A stretch of DNA of 64,000 nucleotides from Isoetes taiwanensis. Lineage: Eukaryota; Streptophyta; Lycopodiopsida; Isoetales; Isoetaceae. The notes under the pieces were generated by a model. That model was not told the DNA's origin and did not search any database. It worked only from the letters and a program-made list of their open reading frames with translations. The stretch spans positions 2,420,001 to 2,484,000 of the forward strand of contig JAJEKV010000039.1 of the NCBI GenBank assembly GCA_021234155.1, in the 5' to 3' direction. Positions 1 through 10,809 of the stretch are shown piece after piece; positions within the stretch are counted from its first letter, which is position 1; each line of letters begins with the position of its first letter. The position numbers were made by a program, and so were the translations under genes.

Positions 1-480
1 TTGAATCATGGCAAGGCCCGAAGAAATTGTGTTATCAAGGCATCTACCAAAGGAAAAATATAGGTCGAGGAACGCCGATAACTGGACATTATTATCGTCG
101 CTTACAGAATATCCAAGGATATAACACATGCTGCTATTCTAGAGAGTTGCCCTGTCATTGTTAATTAAATTTCCGGAATTAGTCCCACCAAGTGATTTGA
201 TGTTATCATAACAAGTTGGCCGGACTTGCTAGATTACGCCGTTTCATTTGGTCGGGTATTCCTAGGGGGTACTAGCTTTATATATGGTTAACAGCTATCC
301 GGGCCGACTACGGCAGAGAGGTCGACTCCCCGTGGCTATGGCAAGATCGCTTACTCGGGCGGCTATGGCAAGAGAGCTTGCTCCGGCGGCTATGGCGAAA
401 AAAAAACTTGCTCCGGTGGAGTTGTTGCCCCCACAACGTGGATCTATGGAAGGCGCCTTTTAATTTAAATAGAAAAACAG
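1..480. other. Left edge, no gene; short tandem repeat
   Basis: No convincing reading frame is seen. Positions 332-417 hold about three copies of a 27-30 bp unit containing GGCTATGGCAAGAG and GCTTGCTCCGG. The same GGCTATGGC motif recurs at 10193-10260, just upstream of the MARTK ORF of the LTR element there. This suggests that the left edge is internal sequence of the element whose LTR lies at 1292-3014. Confidence 0.45.
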
Positions 481-483
481 CCA

Positions 484-905
484 CTATAAATAAAATGAGA
501 ACTATTATATTCCTTGATAGAGGAACTTAGCCCATTGGTAAAGGGGTTGACTTAGTTGTAGGAGGTCAAGGGTTCAATCCCACAATATGCCCCTTTCTTT
601 TAAAAAGAGTTGTGGTCTAGAAATAAAACATTAAATATGTATAAGAATGTTTATAAAATATAAACATTACATAAAAAAGAAAGTTGGCTCATTGGTAAAG
701 GTGTTAGCTTGGCTGCGAAAGGTCAGGGGTTCAATCCCAGGATGTACCTTTTGCTTAAAAAGGATGTTTAACTAGGCAAAACAGATTATAGACGTGTATA
801 ATAAAGGGAGAGAACATCATATCCTATATTAAGAGAGTTGGCAAAATGGAAATACTCTTGGGTTAGAAGTGGGAGGTCATGGGTTCGAAAAGCAGGGGAA
901 GAAGA
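484..905 (+). repeat. Three tandem tRNA-like (SINE-like) units
   Basis: Three similar units of roughly 110-155 bp start near 484, 640 and 785. Each has an A-box-like stretch (such as TGGCTCATTGGTAAAGG at 685-701) and, about 30 bases on, a B-box-like stretch (GGTTCAATCCC at 571-581 and 729-739; GGTTCG near 884). Such internal RNA polymerase III promoter boxes are typical of tRNA genes and tRNA-derived SINEs. None folds convincingly as a complete tRNA, so a degraded SINE family or tRNA relics are the best reading. Confidence 0.5.
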
Positions 906-909
906 ATTT

Positions 910-910
<1 letters not shown>

Positions 911-964
<54 letters not shown>

Positions 965-1092
965 GTGGCGGGCACCCCCTACCTCGGCGTTGCTACGGCC
1001 GCCAGGAGCGTCCGGGTACCCCCTGCCCGCCACTTAGGGTTAGGGGTTTTTTTTTTTTTTAATTAGGGTGGCGGGCACCCCCTACCTCGATG
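911..1092. repeat. Poly-T tract and GC-rich direct repeat
   Basis: A pure T run of about 49 bases (912-960) is followed by two direct copies of a GC-rich segment sharing GGTGGCGGGCACCCCCTACC (964-983 and 1069-1088). A second short T tract lies between them. Small reading frames here are artefacts of the homopolymer. Confidence 0.7.
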
Positions 1093-1278
1093 TCGCCACC
1101 GTCGCCAGCAACACACCGGGTACACTCCTCTTAATCCCACTTAAACCAAATTAAGTCAATCATGACGACATCTACTACACCACCCAAATCTCATACTACT
1201 CCAAAATCCTCACTCACTAGCTAACGATCTAACGAGTTTGACATGGCCAGTGCTATGATCTGGTCCACCAAAATCATG

Positions 1279-1290
1279 GCTCTGATACCA
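1279..1290 (-). other. tRNA-iMet primer binding site of LTR element
   Basis: Read on the minus strand this is TGGTATCAGAGCC, the usual plant retrotransposon primer site complementary to initiator methionine tRNA. It lies directly beside the inner end of the LTR at 1292-3014. This sets the orientation: the internal region runs leftwards on the minus strand. Confidence 0.8.
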
Positions 1291-1291
1291 C

Positions 1292-3014
1292 TGTGACGCT
1301 CCCTGAATATATACGACCCCCGGCCGTATACATACGGGGACTTTCCCCTCCCATGGCGACCATCTCGCCATGAGCAGGGCCCTCCGTCTATCCCGGGCCA
1401 TCTATAGAGAGATGCCCGAGTGAAGGACACGGAGGTGTCATTCGGCCCACGCCTTCAATGGGACTCCTACGTCGCGGAAGCGTGAATACATGTTAGCACA
1501 CAGCATAAATCATATATAAATAACCACCCCGAAGGGTGGAACATCCATCCAAATACCAACGGCAAAGAATATGCATCTAATCCTAAGGAAAGCACCCCAA
1601 ACCCATGGTTCTACCCCGGCTCAGACTCCTGTGAGGATAGACTGACGGCTCGGTCTCAAGAGATCAGCAGACAGAGGTATAACATGGCGTTGGCTGGCAT
1701 AGAACATCGGCTAGGGTTGTCCACTCCATCCGCCCCTCCTGTGCACACTTTGCAGATGAGTCGAATCATGCTATGGCTTCGCTATAGCCTTCCGGAGACG
1801 CAGGCTCGAGGTATCACCCTGCTGAGCCTACTCCAGGGTTCATGACGCCCCGGTCCGATGAGGCAGGTCAGGGAAGCGTCCCCTTCCAGGATCACAGTGG
1901 TTCCATGGGTGAGCTAGAGAATACGTGCCGCATCAGCGACCCCCGCATCCGCATTCAGCTTACTCACCCTAAATCTACTCAAAGTGCAAGGTGCCCCATA
2001 CTGGGGTCACACCTCTACACCCGTGGAGTGTCGGACCCATACCCGCCCCTCTACGTGACCGGACCTGCCATCGTGCCTAGCCCACCAGAGGAGTCTCGTG
2101 AGCCTTTTATGTTCGTGCAAGACCCCACCCCCACTTCACCACTGTGTCCCTTCTTTGGTGCTAAGCCAATCCATAGCATCTATGACCCGGTGGTCTCTTG
2201 TACACAAGCCGCAACTAATGGGAAGTACAGGGATCTACCTAGGAGCATCCTACTATCATGGCTCAGAGGTCTCTACCCCCCTTAATTCCCCCATTTCCAG
2301 AGTAATACTATGCAAAGAACTATCAATCCATCCTTTAAGAGCAAACCTGTAATCGAAATATAAAGAGAACTTACCTTTACAATCAAGGGTTAGTTCCTAC
2401 AAGTAAAACACGTGAGAGAACAAGAAATACACACTACAAGTGCCCAACAGGGGCGCTACCCTAGAATTCCCAAGCTATACTAGCCACCCACCTGAGTTCC
2501 TGCTGGACCCGTTGTCATTTGGTGCTTCCATCTTCCTTGGATTTGGTGCTCAGCTTCAGCTACACAGATACGTGCTTGGCAAAGGTGGCGCTCAGCTCGG
2601 CAGGCGCTCAACTCCTCAAAGGTGACGCCAAATTCTCCTCTTGGTCGATTTTGTCAAGGGTGCCCGGCTCACGCTCCTCCTCCTCCATCTCCACTTGCTC
2701 CTAATTCAATTGGGGAAATGGGGTGCAAAACCCAATTTGGGTTCCAAGTTAGTAACTCTCCCTTGCCCAATCGATTTGGGCCAGGTGGCAGCTCCGGGTT
2801 GGCTAATATTAACTAATTTGGTATTTTAGGCCCTTTTAATATTAGATTAAGCCCTAAATTCGAATTAGGGTTTAAGGTTAGGTTTCCACCTTTATAATTT
2901 AATTATTAACATAGCTAACCTTAGCTTATGAATAATTAATGTGCCATTAATTATTCATAGTGACGTGTCACGTATTTATACTTAAAAAGGCGTATAAATA
3001 TGTGGAACGTCACA
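1292..3014 (-). mobile_element. LTR of a retrotransposon (copy 1)
   Basis: The 1723-bp segment begins TGTGACG and ends CGTCACA, short inverted termini of the TG...CA type expected of an LTR. A second, diverged copy with the same termini, the same inner flank and long shared blocks lies at 10810-12305. The primer site abuts the left end, so this is the 5' LTR of a minus-strand element. Its outer end (3014) abuts gypsy integrase coding sequence, so it was inserted into that older element. No partner LTR is visible; the element is truncated or continues outside the window. Confidence 0.75.
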
Positions 3015-4835
3015 TGCGTGGCATCCCATGGAGCCAAAAAATCTCCTTGGAGAATAAAAGTGTCGTATCCAAGGCAGTGTCGGTGGTGCGACATGGCAAG
3101 AAATGTGCCATCTTGGAAAGCTTGTCAACTACCACCATTAAGGCGTCAAACGCACGAAGTGTGCATGGGAGACCCACAATGAAGTCCATGGTAATGACTT
3201 CCCATTTTGCATTGGGGATGTCCAAAGGTTCCAGGGTACCCGATGTTCTTAACTGTTCTGCCTTGGTCTGCTGGCAAAGTTGGCACTGTTTAATGTAGCG
3301 CACAATATGTTTCTTCATACCAGGCCAAAAATAACTGGATCTTATCTTGAAATATGTTTTCATGAATCCAGCGTGACCCGCAATAGGACTATTATGCGTG
3401 TCATGGAGAATAAGCCGTCTAACTCCTGATGAGTCGGGTACACATAATTTGTCGCGGTAATATAGAAGATTACCATCCTTTTTATAATGCTTAAATGTGT
3501 TCCTCTTCTTATCCGTCCTGGCCTCCTTAGAAAGGCTGACCCACACTTCACTAAACTCAAGATCCGTTGGAAGGAATTGTTCAATAGTCTTCCCAAATTC
3601 ACTTGCAAGAGTGGAAATAGCATTGCAATGGGTACGTGTGGTCAATGGATGCCGAGATAAGGCATTTGCAACAACATTGTGTTTGTCAGGTTTATACAGA
3701 ACCTCAAAGTCATATTCCTCCAAAAATTCTATCCACCTCCGTTGACGAAGATTGAGATTAGCTTATGTGAAGATATACTGCAGACTTTGGTGATCTGTAC
3801 CTAGTTGAAATCGTCGTCCAAAAAGGTAATGTCGCCAGATGCGCAAGGCACGGACGACCCCAAGCAATTCCTGGTCATGAGTGGGATATCTCTATTCAGC
3901 ATCGTTCATTTTCTTAGAGTTATAGGCTATGACTCTTCCCTCTTGCATCAAAACTGCTCCTGTGGCTATCTTACTAGCGTCGGTGGCAACCGCCTTATCC
4001 TTCTGAGGATCAGGTAAAGTAAGGATGGGTGTCGATGTTAACGCGTCCTTCAACTATTGAAAGCCTGATTGAACCTTGCTTTTCCAATGTGCCGCCCAAT
4101 CCTTCTATCTCTCATGCTTGGTCAGTAAGGGGCGCTGCAATCTTAGCAAAGTCCTTAACGAATTTGCGATAATAGGACCCCAGAAAACTTCTGACCTCTG
4201 AGACATTGGTAGGTGTCGGCCAGTCCTTACTCGCCTCAATTTTCGCTGGATCTGTAGCAATACCCTCTGCAGATACAATATGTCTTAAATACTCGACCTT
4301 AATGGTCGCAAATTTGCATTTGGAGAACTTTGCAAATAATTGTGGCTCCGCAACTTCTATAGTGCCAGTTTAAGATGTCCTTCATGATCCTCCAGGGTCT
4401 TACTGTAGATGAGAATGTCATCAAAGAAAGTAATAACAAATTCGTCTAAATAGTCTTTGAAGACATCGTTCATGAGACACATGAAGGTTGCAGGCGCATT
4501 AGTGAGTCCAAAAGGCATAACTGTGAACTCATCATGTCTATAACGGGTATGAAAAGCAGACTTGTTGAATATTCTCCTCTTTAATGCATATTTGATGATA
4601 GCCAGAGTGAAGATCTATCTTGGAAAAATACTTAGCTCCATCAGCCCTTGGGTAATGCATATCGATTTTTGATATATGCTTATTGAGCTGACGGTAATCG
4701 ATACACATACGCAAAGTCCCATCCTTCTTTTTAACGAACAAGATACTCCAAAAGGTGAGACACTGGGCCCCAAACATAGCAGTCTCCCCAAACATGGCGC
4801 TCCATGTGGAGATAGAGTTGGGGGGATTACCATAT
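3015..4835 (-). pseudogene. Decayed Ty3/gypsy pol (RT, RNase H, integrase)
   Basis: On the minus strand the order is RT, RNase H, integrase. The RT start is at 4795-4538 (VKKKDGTLRMCIDYRQLN, then [14 protein letters not shown]). The RT active site is near 4425-4450 ([14 protein letters not shown]). RNase H ends at 3800-3690 ([11 protein letters not shown], then KPDKHNVVANALSRH). The longest open frame, 3723-3010, holds the HHCC zinc region (HAGF to CQLCQQ) and the first catalytic Asp of the integrase core (ITMDFIVGLP). Frameshifts and a stop before RNase H show decay. The integrase is cut off at the LTR insertion (3014), so the later catalytic residues are lost. Gag and protease are absent upstream. 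Confidence 0.85.
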
Positions 4836-4855
4836 TGTGTGCATTAGGGCATCAT

Positions 4856-5020
4856 TTATTGGGTGTAGAACTCCAAGAAGTCGGCGTCATCCGGATGAGC
4901 CTCCATATTTGCTATAAGATCCACCTGTTGTACCAAATAAGGGTGGAGAAGTTCAAATGGGACGGCAAAATCCCAGTGTTCCCCATCCTGGTACCATTGC
5001 TGGCGCTTAGCATAATCCAT
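4856..5020 (-). CDS. Unknown 54-residue ORF
   Basis: A short frame starts with MDYAKRQQWYQDGEHW and ends DDADFLEFYTQ. The open frame extends upstream through the TAA microsatellite, but the internal ATG at 5020 is the sensible start. It is acidic and looks protein-like, but I do not recognise it. It lies just upstream of the decayed gypsy RT on the same strand and could be a leftover of that element or a captured exon. Confidence 0.25.
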   Translation of the reverse strand: MDYAKRQQWYQDGEHWDFAVPFELLHPYLVQQVDLIANMEAHPDDADFLEFYTQ

Positions 5021-5148
5021 GGAAGCTTGCTGGAAGGAGGAGGAGCAAAAATAGAGAAGGCTAAACAACAAATGAAACCCTAAAAAGTAGGGGCACGTTT
5101 TAAAAGATAGGCCCTTTATTAGGGAATATTCCATAAGTTCTGTTACTT

Positions 5149-5319
<171 letters not shown>

Positions 5320-5339
5320 TAACATATATAATTATTAGG

Positions 5340-6245
5340 GGGAAGATGCATTTGGCATATTCGGTAGATGCTTTCGTCCCGCAAAAGCAGGGGGGCTGCT
5401 TCTTGCCTACGATATGACCCAAAAAATGACACGCATACTAGATTGGTTAAGCACCCTGTTCATTGTGGAACCTGCATCCGCCGGAGCCATTTGTGCTCGA
5501 AATCTGTTATTGGCAGCTCTTGCCTTATCTCCAGATGTCGGATGTTTCTTTTTTCAAGGTTTTTAAGGTCTTCCGCCTCTTGAGCAGTTGCTACGATTAC
5601 ATGCGGCGGGCGAATAAGGTGAGGGGTTTTCAATCTTCTATTTTTTGCCCATCTTTTTGTCCTTACTGTTTTGTGCCCCAGTTACTTATGCTTCCGACTT
5701 TATTTTCTACAATCGAAACCCATGCTTCGCTTCGGACTCTATTTTTTAGAATCAAAACCCTTTTCCCTTTTAAAATCGTATATTCTGCCTTTCTGGTTTC
5801 GAAGCTATAATACCGGATGTTTACAGATTGCCGGGTAACAGAGCTCGCCGGAAAGATTCAGATGATTAGCAAACTTCGTCCCTTCTTTTGGCATTTTTAT
5901 CGGCACTGCCATAGCTTCTTGAAGGTAAGGATTCGGTCCATGTTCTTTTCTTTTTCAAATTTTTTTTTGTTGCCATTAGTAAGCCACAACTTATGGCCAT
6001 TTTGCCTTGGTTGCATCCGGAAGTAGTTCTTTGTACATTAGAGCAGGAATGTTTAGACGAAGGCACGATGAGAATATTTGATCCCATATAATAACCTTTG
6101 CAGAATGGATGATGGAGGAGAGAGAGATGTCAGAGGTTGCTACGCTGGTTTCAAGATGTTTATATTTTAGATCTAATAATCTTAGTTAAAAAGACTACCC
6201 GATGAAACTTCCCTGTGCAAAAAAACGCCTATTTGCAATAGTGCC
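5340..6245 (+). other. Exon-like fragments, no clear gene
   Basis: Two stretches end at good plant-style donor sites: 5540-5618 (before GTGAGG) and 5828-5926 (before GTAAGG, after a TTACAG acceptor). The second encodes ELAGKIQMISKLRPFFWHFY. Their reading phases do not join into one frame. They may be untranslated or decayed exons upstream of the candidate gene at 6246. Confidence 0.25.
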
Positions 6246-7233
6246 ATGGAGCAGAAGCGATCAATCAAGAATGTCGCAACAGATCTGGGCGACTGCGAAC
6301 CGCTTGCTTTTCCAGGTAACAAATAGCTCATGTTCTTTTGTTCTTTAGTTCCTTACAGTGAATCTCAGAAGTCTCAGAAGCCTGGCTATGTTGATAATGG
6401 CTATAAATGAGGTTGGCCAGGTTAGGATCTGCAACAACTTATAGAGCATTGTTATGCGAATGAACATTTTCTAGAGGTGCCTCATATCAATTTGCATTCA
6501 TCTCAAATGTTCTGTTTTATAAGTAGCTTTACTGTTTTAGTTCTCTGAAGTTCATGCATTGCTTTTATGCCCCTGAGCACAGGGACAGGTATTTAAATTC
6601 GTTCTCTACATGCTATGAATAATGCACTCTTTGTTGTCTTGCAGGTCTTGTCGTATGTCAAGATGCCAATGGAAAGGGAATGATTGGATTTGATCCTGAA
6701 AGTTTTATTCTCATAGGTATCTATCAAACGTTCCTTATGTGAGTGATGGTGGAATCATATTGGCTTGAGTGAAGACACGTAAAATATTTGCTATTGATAT
6801 TTTTCTGCATGCTATTTTGCTCTCTGTCATGCTATTTGTTACTTATAGATGTCTATTCTGTGCATCATATCATGAATTTTATAAAATAGGATGTTATGTT
6901 CCCGAATAAATCATTTGCATCATGCAAGTAAGAATTAGTCATTTGTATCATGCAAGTAAGAATTGGTCCTCCCTGTATATTATCTTACACGTTGCAGGTT
7001 AACTAAACTGCATATGTTAACATCTGCATGAATGAAAGACCTACGGAATGCTACGACTATTTATTTATCATCTACTAATGGCAGGCCAAGAGAAGCATTG
7101 AGAAAGTTTGGTAGGCTGGCTTAAGAGCGTTGTTTTAAAGCGCTCTTACATAATCCGTCTTCTTGCAGCTCAGATTTTTCAAAATGATCATTGCTTTTAT
7201 CCTGCTCGTGGGTTGTCAGATCTATTTGGTTTT
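6246..7233 (+). CDS. Candidate three-exon small gene, unknown
   Basis: Three exons join in phase through consensus introns: 6246-6315, 6645-6716 and 7169-7233. Donors are GTAAC, GTATC and GTAAGT; acceptors are TTGCAG and CTTGCAG. The product would begin MEQKRSIKNVATDLGDCE and contain CQDANGKGMIGFDPESF and NDHCFYPARGLSDLFGF. The next acceptor (7471-7476) is followed at once by TAA, giving about 69 residues. I do not recognise a family. It could be a small gene, the front of a truncated gene, or a processed non-coding transcript; three phase-compatible splice junctions favour real splicing. Confidence 0.4.
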
Positions 7234-8527
7234 GTAAGTATAAGGTCATGTATGCTGTATCCGATAACATAAAACTCTTTTAGTCAAGACTATGAGTAAT
7301 GGTTGGTGTAACAGATTTTCATAATATGGAGCATGCCTTATATGAATGCTTGTGATTCTTCTGTTAAGTGCTCCTATGTACTAGGTAGAAAATGTTCATA
7401 ATAACCATGTTGTATTGGCACTTATTCTACCCAAATTGATGGAGAATGAGCTGACATGTTGCTACACATACTGCAGTAACTTATTGGGGGATCCCAAAAT
7501 GGTCAACAAAGGGTTTCTTAGCTAGATGAAAATTACAGAGCAGAACACTTTCACAATTTCGAGTTTCTATTTTGAAACATCTGCAAGCATCGTTTCTATA
7601 TCCCCATATGCCCCAACTCTGCACTTTCACATTGCAATAGTTGAAGTTAAACCTTGACAACTTAAACATTTGATGTGTGTTAAATATGTCAATGTCCATT
7701 GTTTATGCACAAATCAAAGATGAAGTTAATGTACGATCAATTGCACTGTAAATTTCATCATTTCTAATGCCTTAGAATCATCTGCACATTATATGGCACA
7801 GTATACAAATTGCATATTTCAAAAAGTGTTAATAAATGTTGTGGAATCTTAATGTACCGTCAAAGTTCTAGATTTCATATGTCTAAGTTCTAGATTTCAT
7901 ATGTCTAAGTTGTACATTTCATATGTTAAACTTATTTACGGCTTGACTTTATCTAGGAAAATTTTGAGGAACCCCAAGGGGAATTGAAATCTTGAATCTT
8001 CATAATAAAATCTTTAATAAGCTAACGCAATGCAAAGGTGATGTGAGGGGAATATGACAACAATCATGGAGATTTTAGTCTCAAACCTTAAGGCTAGTCT
8101 CAACTTTAGAACTTAATAGCTTGATTTTTAAATTTCTCAAATTCCAAGGTCGAATTAGATACTGGATGAACCGTTGGAAGACTAACGAAATCTTGATAGA
8201 ATCTCGACAAATCTTGCAATAACAAACCACTTGAAGAATTTGGAGGAATCTAGGAGAATTTTGATAAAGTATGGGAAATCTGAAGGGAATCTTAGGGAAA
8301 ATTAAGAGGATCTAGGGGAGTCTTGGGGAATTCAGTCCCAAACGATATATTTTGTAGCTAGCCTCAAATTTTAGATTTTTGATGTCATAATTTTTAAATA
8401 TCTTTGCATCGCAAGGATGTCCAGAATTGAGATCTATTCGACTTAGCACAAAAAACTTCTTTGCAAATGAAGTTGGAGAAGAAATGTTTACAATGCCACA
8501 CGCAAGGCAAGGCCGCGATAAATTTTT
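7234..8527. other. AT-rich stretch without a gene
   Basis: Nothing coding is supported. A 22-bp unit (TCTAAGTTCTAGATTTCATA and variants) is repeated about three times at 7863-7925. From about 7960 to 8350 there are many GGAATCT and AAATCTTGA-like near-repeats, suggesting an old low-copy tandem sequence. Confidence 0.5.
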
Positions 8528-8765
<238 letters not shown>

Positions 8766-8914
8766 ATTTTTATTTTTCGAACTCGAGCTTGTGTGTGTGT
8801 TGTTTGTATGGAAGATCAAATAGTGATACACATAGTTGTTAAGATACCACATTGCATTAATTACAAAAACTGATATACAAAAAAAGATACAGTTATATTA
8901 CAAAAATGGGGAAT

Positions 8915-9808
8915 CTAATTCCGATCCCCGCAGATCCTGCGTGCTAAAGCCAAATCCTTTGGCATATTAGTCACGCGCTTGGCGTGTATTGCACAAAGGT
9001 TGGCGTCGCCGAAAAGGGTGACGAGGTAATCTTCAACAGCTTCTTGTAGGGCAAGAACGACATGCGTCTGGAATCTAAGATCTGTCTTGAACTGCTGCGC
9101 AATTTCCCAAACAAGCCGCTGGAATGGTAGCTTCCTTAAAAGGAGCTCCGTCGTCTTCTGATATTTGCGAATTTCTCGCAAGGCCACTGTCTTGGGTTTA
9201 AACCGGTGGGGCTTCCTTTGACGAGGTGGGGGAACAAGGGGAAGAGTTTTACCCCCTGTGGCTGGACGCCGGACCCGATCGACCAAGGTCTCCCGTCGAG
9301 TGTCCCCCCTCTGCTTTGCGACCCCACCGATCGCTTGGAGCTGAGTCTTATATTGGGGCCCCAAGCATGTCAGGTTAGTGGTCTTCCCCTTCCGTTGTAT
9401 GATACGGTTAGTGGGCTCCTCGATACAAGTGGCGGCTTCGTCTGCAAGTTTGGCAGCTTCCTCGACAGCCTTCCTGGTCTGCTCTGCGTCTAGCCGAGCT
9501 GCTTCCTGTTGGGCTTGCTGCTCTCGTAGCAGGCGTGCCCCCGTCCTTCTGCGGATCTCAACAACGTATCTGTCAGGTCGGGCCGCTATATCTAGCTCGA
9601 CGGCTTGCAGATCCTCCTGAGGAAGAGATGGTGAGATATCTTCCCATATGAAGATCTGGTCGTCCTCATCATAATAGTACGGGGGTATCATAAAATTGTT
9701 GCCCCGACTTATGGCTCCCCCTCTTCCCAAATACACATATTCTTGTCCTCTGATAGCCGGATCTCCGCTCGTGGCCTGCCGGGCATCCTCCTCTTGTGCC
9801 ATCGACAT
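8915..9808 (-). CDS. Histone H3-fold protein inside an LTR element
   Basis: A 297-residue frame whose last 100 residues (about 198-297) match the H3 globular region end to end. Landmarks are [20 protein letters not shown], the helix with [57 protein letters not shown] and a terminal ARRIC. Loop 1 has canonical H3 length, so it is not an obvious CENH3. Substitutions include Arg to Trp in RLVWEI. Before it is a tail-like PATGGK segment; residues 1-170 are acidic and Ala/Gln/Glu-rich, probably coiled-coil, and unlike any histone. The frame stays open upstream of its ATG to about 9850 and overlaps the MARTK ORF in another frame. It lies about 1 kb inside the primer site of the LTR at 10810-12305, on the same strand, where gag is expected. 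Confidence 0.8.
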   Translation of the reverse strand: MSMAQEEDARQATSGDPAIRGQEYVYLGRGGAISRGNNFMIPPYYYDEDDQIFIWEDISPSLPQEDLQAVELDIAARPDRYVVEIRRRTGARLLREQQAQQEAARLDAEQTRKAVEEAAKLADEAATCIEEPTNRIIQRKGKTTNLTCLGPQYKTQLQAIGGVAKQRGDTRRETLVDRVRRPATGGKTLPLVPPPRQRKPHRFKPKTVALREIRKYQKTTELLLRKLPFQRLVWEIAQQFKTDLRFQTHVVLALQEAVEDYLVTLFGDANLCAIHAKRVTNMPKDLALARRICGDRN

Positions 9809-9855
9809 AATCCGCTCTGCCTCCCAACGAGCTTCGGCATCAGCAGCGTCTTGGG

Positions 9856-10134
9856 CTATGCCTGAGGGGTAATACCGAACCAGGGTTGATCTTTCTGCTC
9901 CACCAGGGTGTAGGTCTCCCCTTCGGCGTTTAGTTTGAGCAAGAATCTTTCTGTAAGATGGAAGATGGGGTACGGTATGCGGTCGCCTTCTAGAAACCTC
10001 AATACTAGCTGCTCGAGGAGAAGCTCAACCCTCCTTGGTCCTTCAATTGTATCGCCAATGTGGTATCCAAGCTCGGCGAAGAGTTGGAAGACGTTGCAGC
10101 TGGAGTAACTCTTCATCCCCTTAGTGCGCGCCAT
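9856..10134 (-). CDS. 92-residue MARTK ORF upstream of the H3 ORF
   Basis: The frame starts [19 protein letters not shown] and continues with a compact, probably folded segment ([20 protein letters not shown], then [20 protein letters not shown]). The first five residues equal the histone H3 N-terminus, but the rest does not resemble an H3 tail, so this may be chance. It ends at a TAG that overlaps, in another frame, the upstream open extension of the H3 ORF. A frameshift or a small intron could join the two. It is the first ORF after the LTR leader. I do not recognise a family. Confidence 0.5.
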   Translation of the reverse strand: MARTKGMKSYSSCNVFQLFAELGYHIGDTIEGPRRVELLLEQLVLRFLEGDRIPYPIFHLTERFLLKLNAEGETYTLVEQKDQPWFGITPQA

Positions 10135-10796
10135 CTCTTGGTAAAGTGGAACACTCCAGGCGGATAGAGGTCATCAGCTAGTAGGTAGGGCTAGCTATGG
10201 CAAAACTAGAGAGAGTTGCTCAAGTATGGCAATACCGCGGGTTCCGGTGGCTATGGCGGGCGGAGGTCGCGGGCGTGATTAGCATGGAAGGAAAAGATAA
10301 AACCCTGGCTAAAACATCCATGAAATTCTTATGCCCCAAACCCCTTTTTTTTTTTAAAAAAAAAAAAGTCAAACGGTCAAAACCGGCGGACTCTATATTT
10401 TTCGCGTTTAAAATTCAAAAAGAAAAGTCATTTTTGCAGAGTGCGCCGGTTTTGAGTTTTCTCTCTCATATTCACCTTTTTGAGTTGACCAAAGGGTGTT
10501 CTAAGCTAATTTGGGAGTCCTTGACGTGATGGAACAAAATTTTTTCAAATCCGAGCTTGCTAGAGAAAGTTATGGCCTCTGGAAATGAAGGACCATGTCC
10601 TGTCAAAACTCCACACGGTTTTACCTTTATACCACCAATTTTTTTTCACAAACACACACTACTAGCACAAATTTGGGCCTCAATCAGACTAACTACAATG
10701 TTCTAGGGAATTCTCTCTAGGTTAGAGTCCCCAACTACTTAACATTCTATCGAGTTAGAACATGGGTAGTGCAATGATCTGGTCCACCAAAATCAT
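10135..10796 (-). other. Leader region between primer site and first ORF
   Basis: No ORF is supported. The stretch contains GGCTATGGC repeats (10193-10250) shared with 332-417 and a T11/A12 palindromic homopolymer junction near 10346-10369. Its place between the primer site and the first ORF matches the leader of an LTR retrotransposon. Confidence 0.45.
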
Positions 10797-10808
10797 GCTC
10801 TGATACCA
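10797..10808 (-). other. tRNA-iMet primer binding site (copy 2)
   Basis: Minus-strand TGGTATCAGAGC directly abuts the LTR at 10810-12305. The flanking 25 bases (GGTGGACCAGATCAT on the minus strand) are shared with copy 1, confirming that this is element sequence and not host flank. Confidence 0.8.
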
Positions 10809-10809
10809 T

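Noticed and set aside
529-581. Functional tRNA gene
   Set aside because: Box motifs are present, but a cloverleaf with paired acceptor and anticodon stems could not be drawn.
838-1066. Poly-Phe small proteins
   Set aside because: They are translations of the T tract and have no other content.
1842-2816. ORFs of 147 and about 60-84 residues inside LTR copy 1
   Set aside because: The LTR is oriented on the other strand and the frames are not kept in LTR copy 2.
8915-9808. CENH3 identity for the H3-fold ORF
   Set aside because: The loop-1 length and most core residues follow canonical H3, and the N-terminal extension is unlike CENH3 tails.
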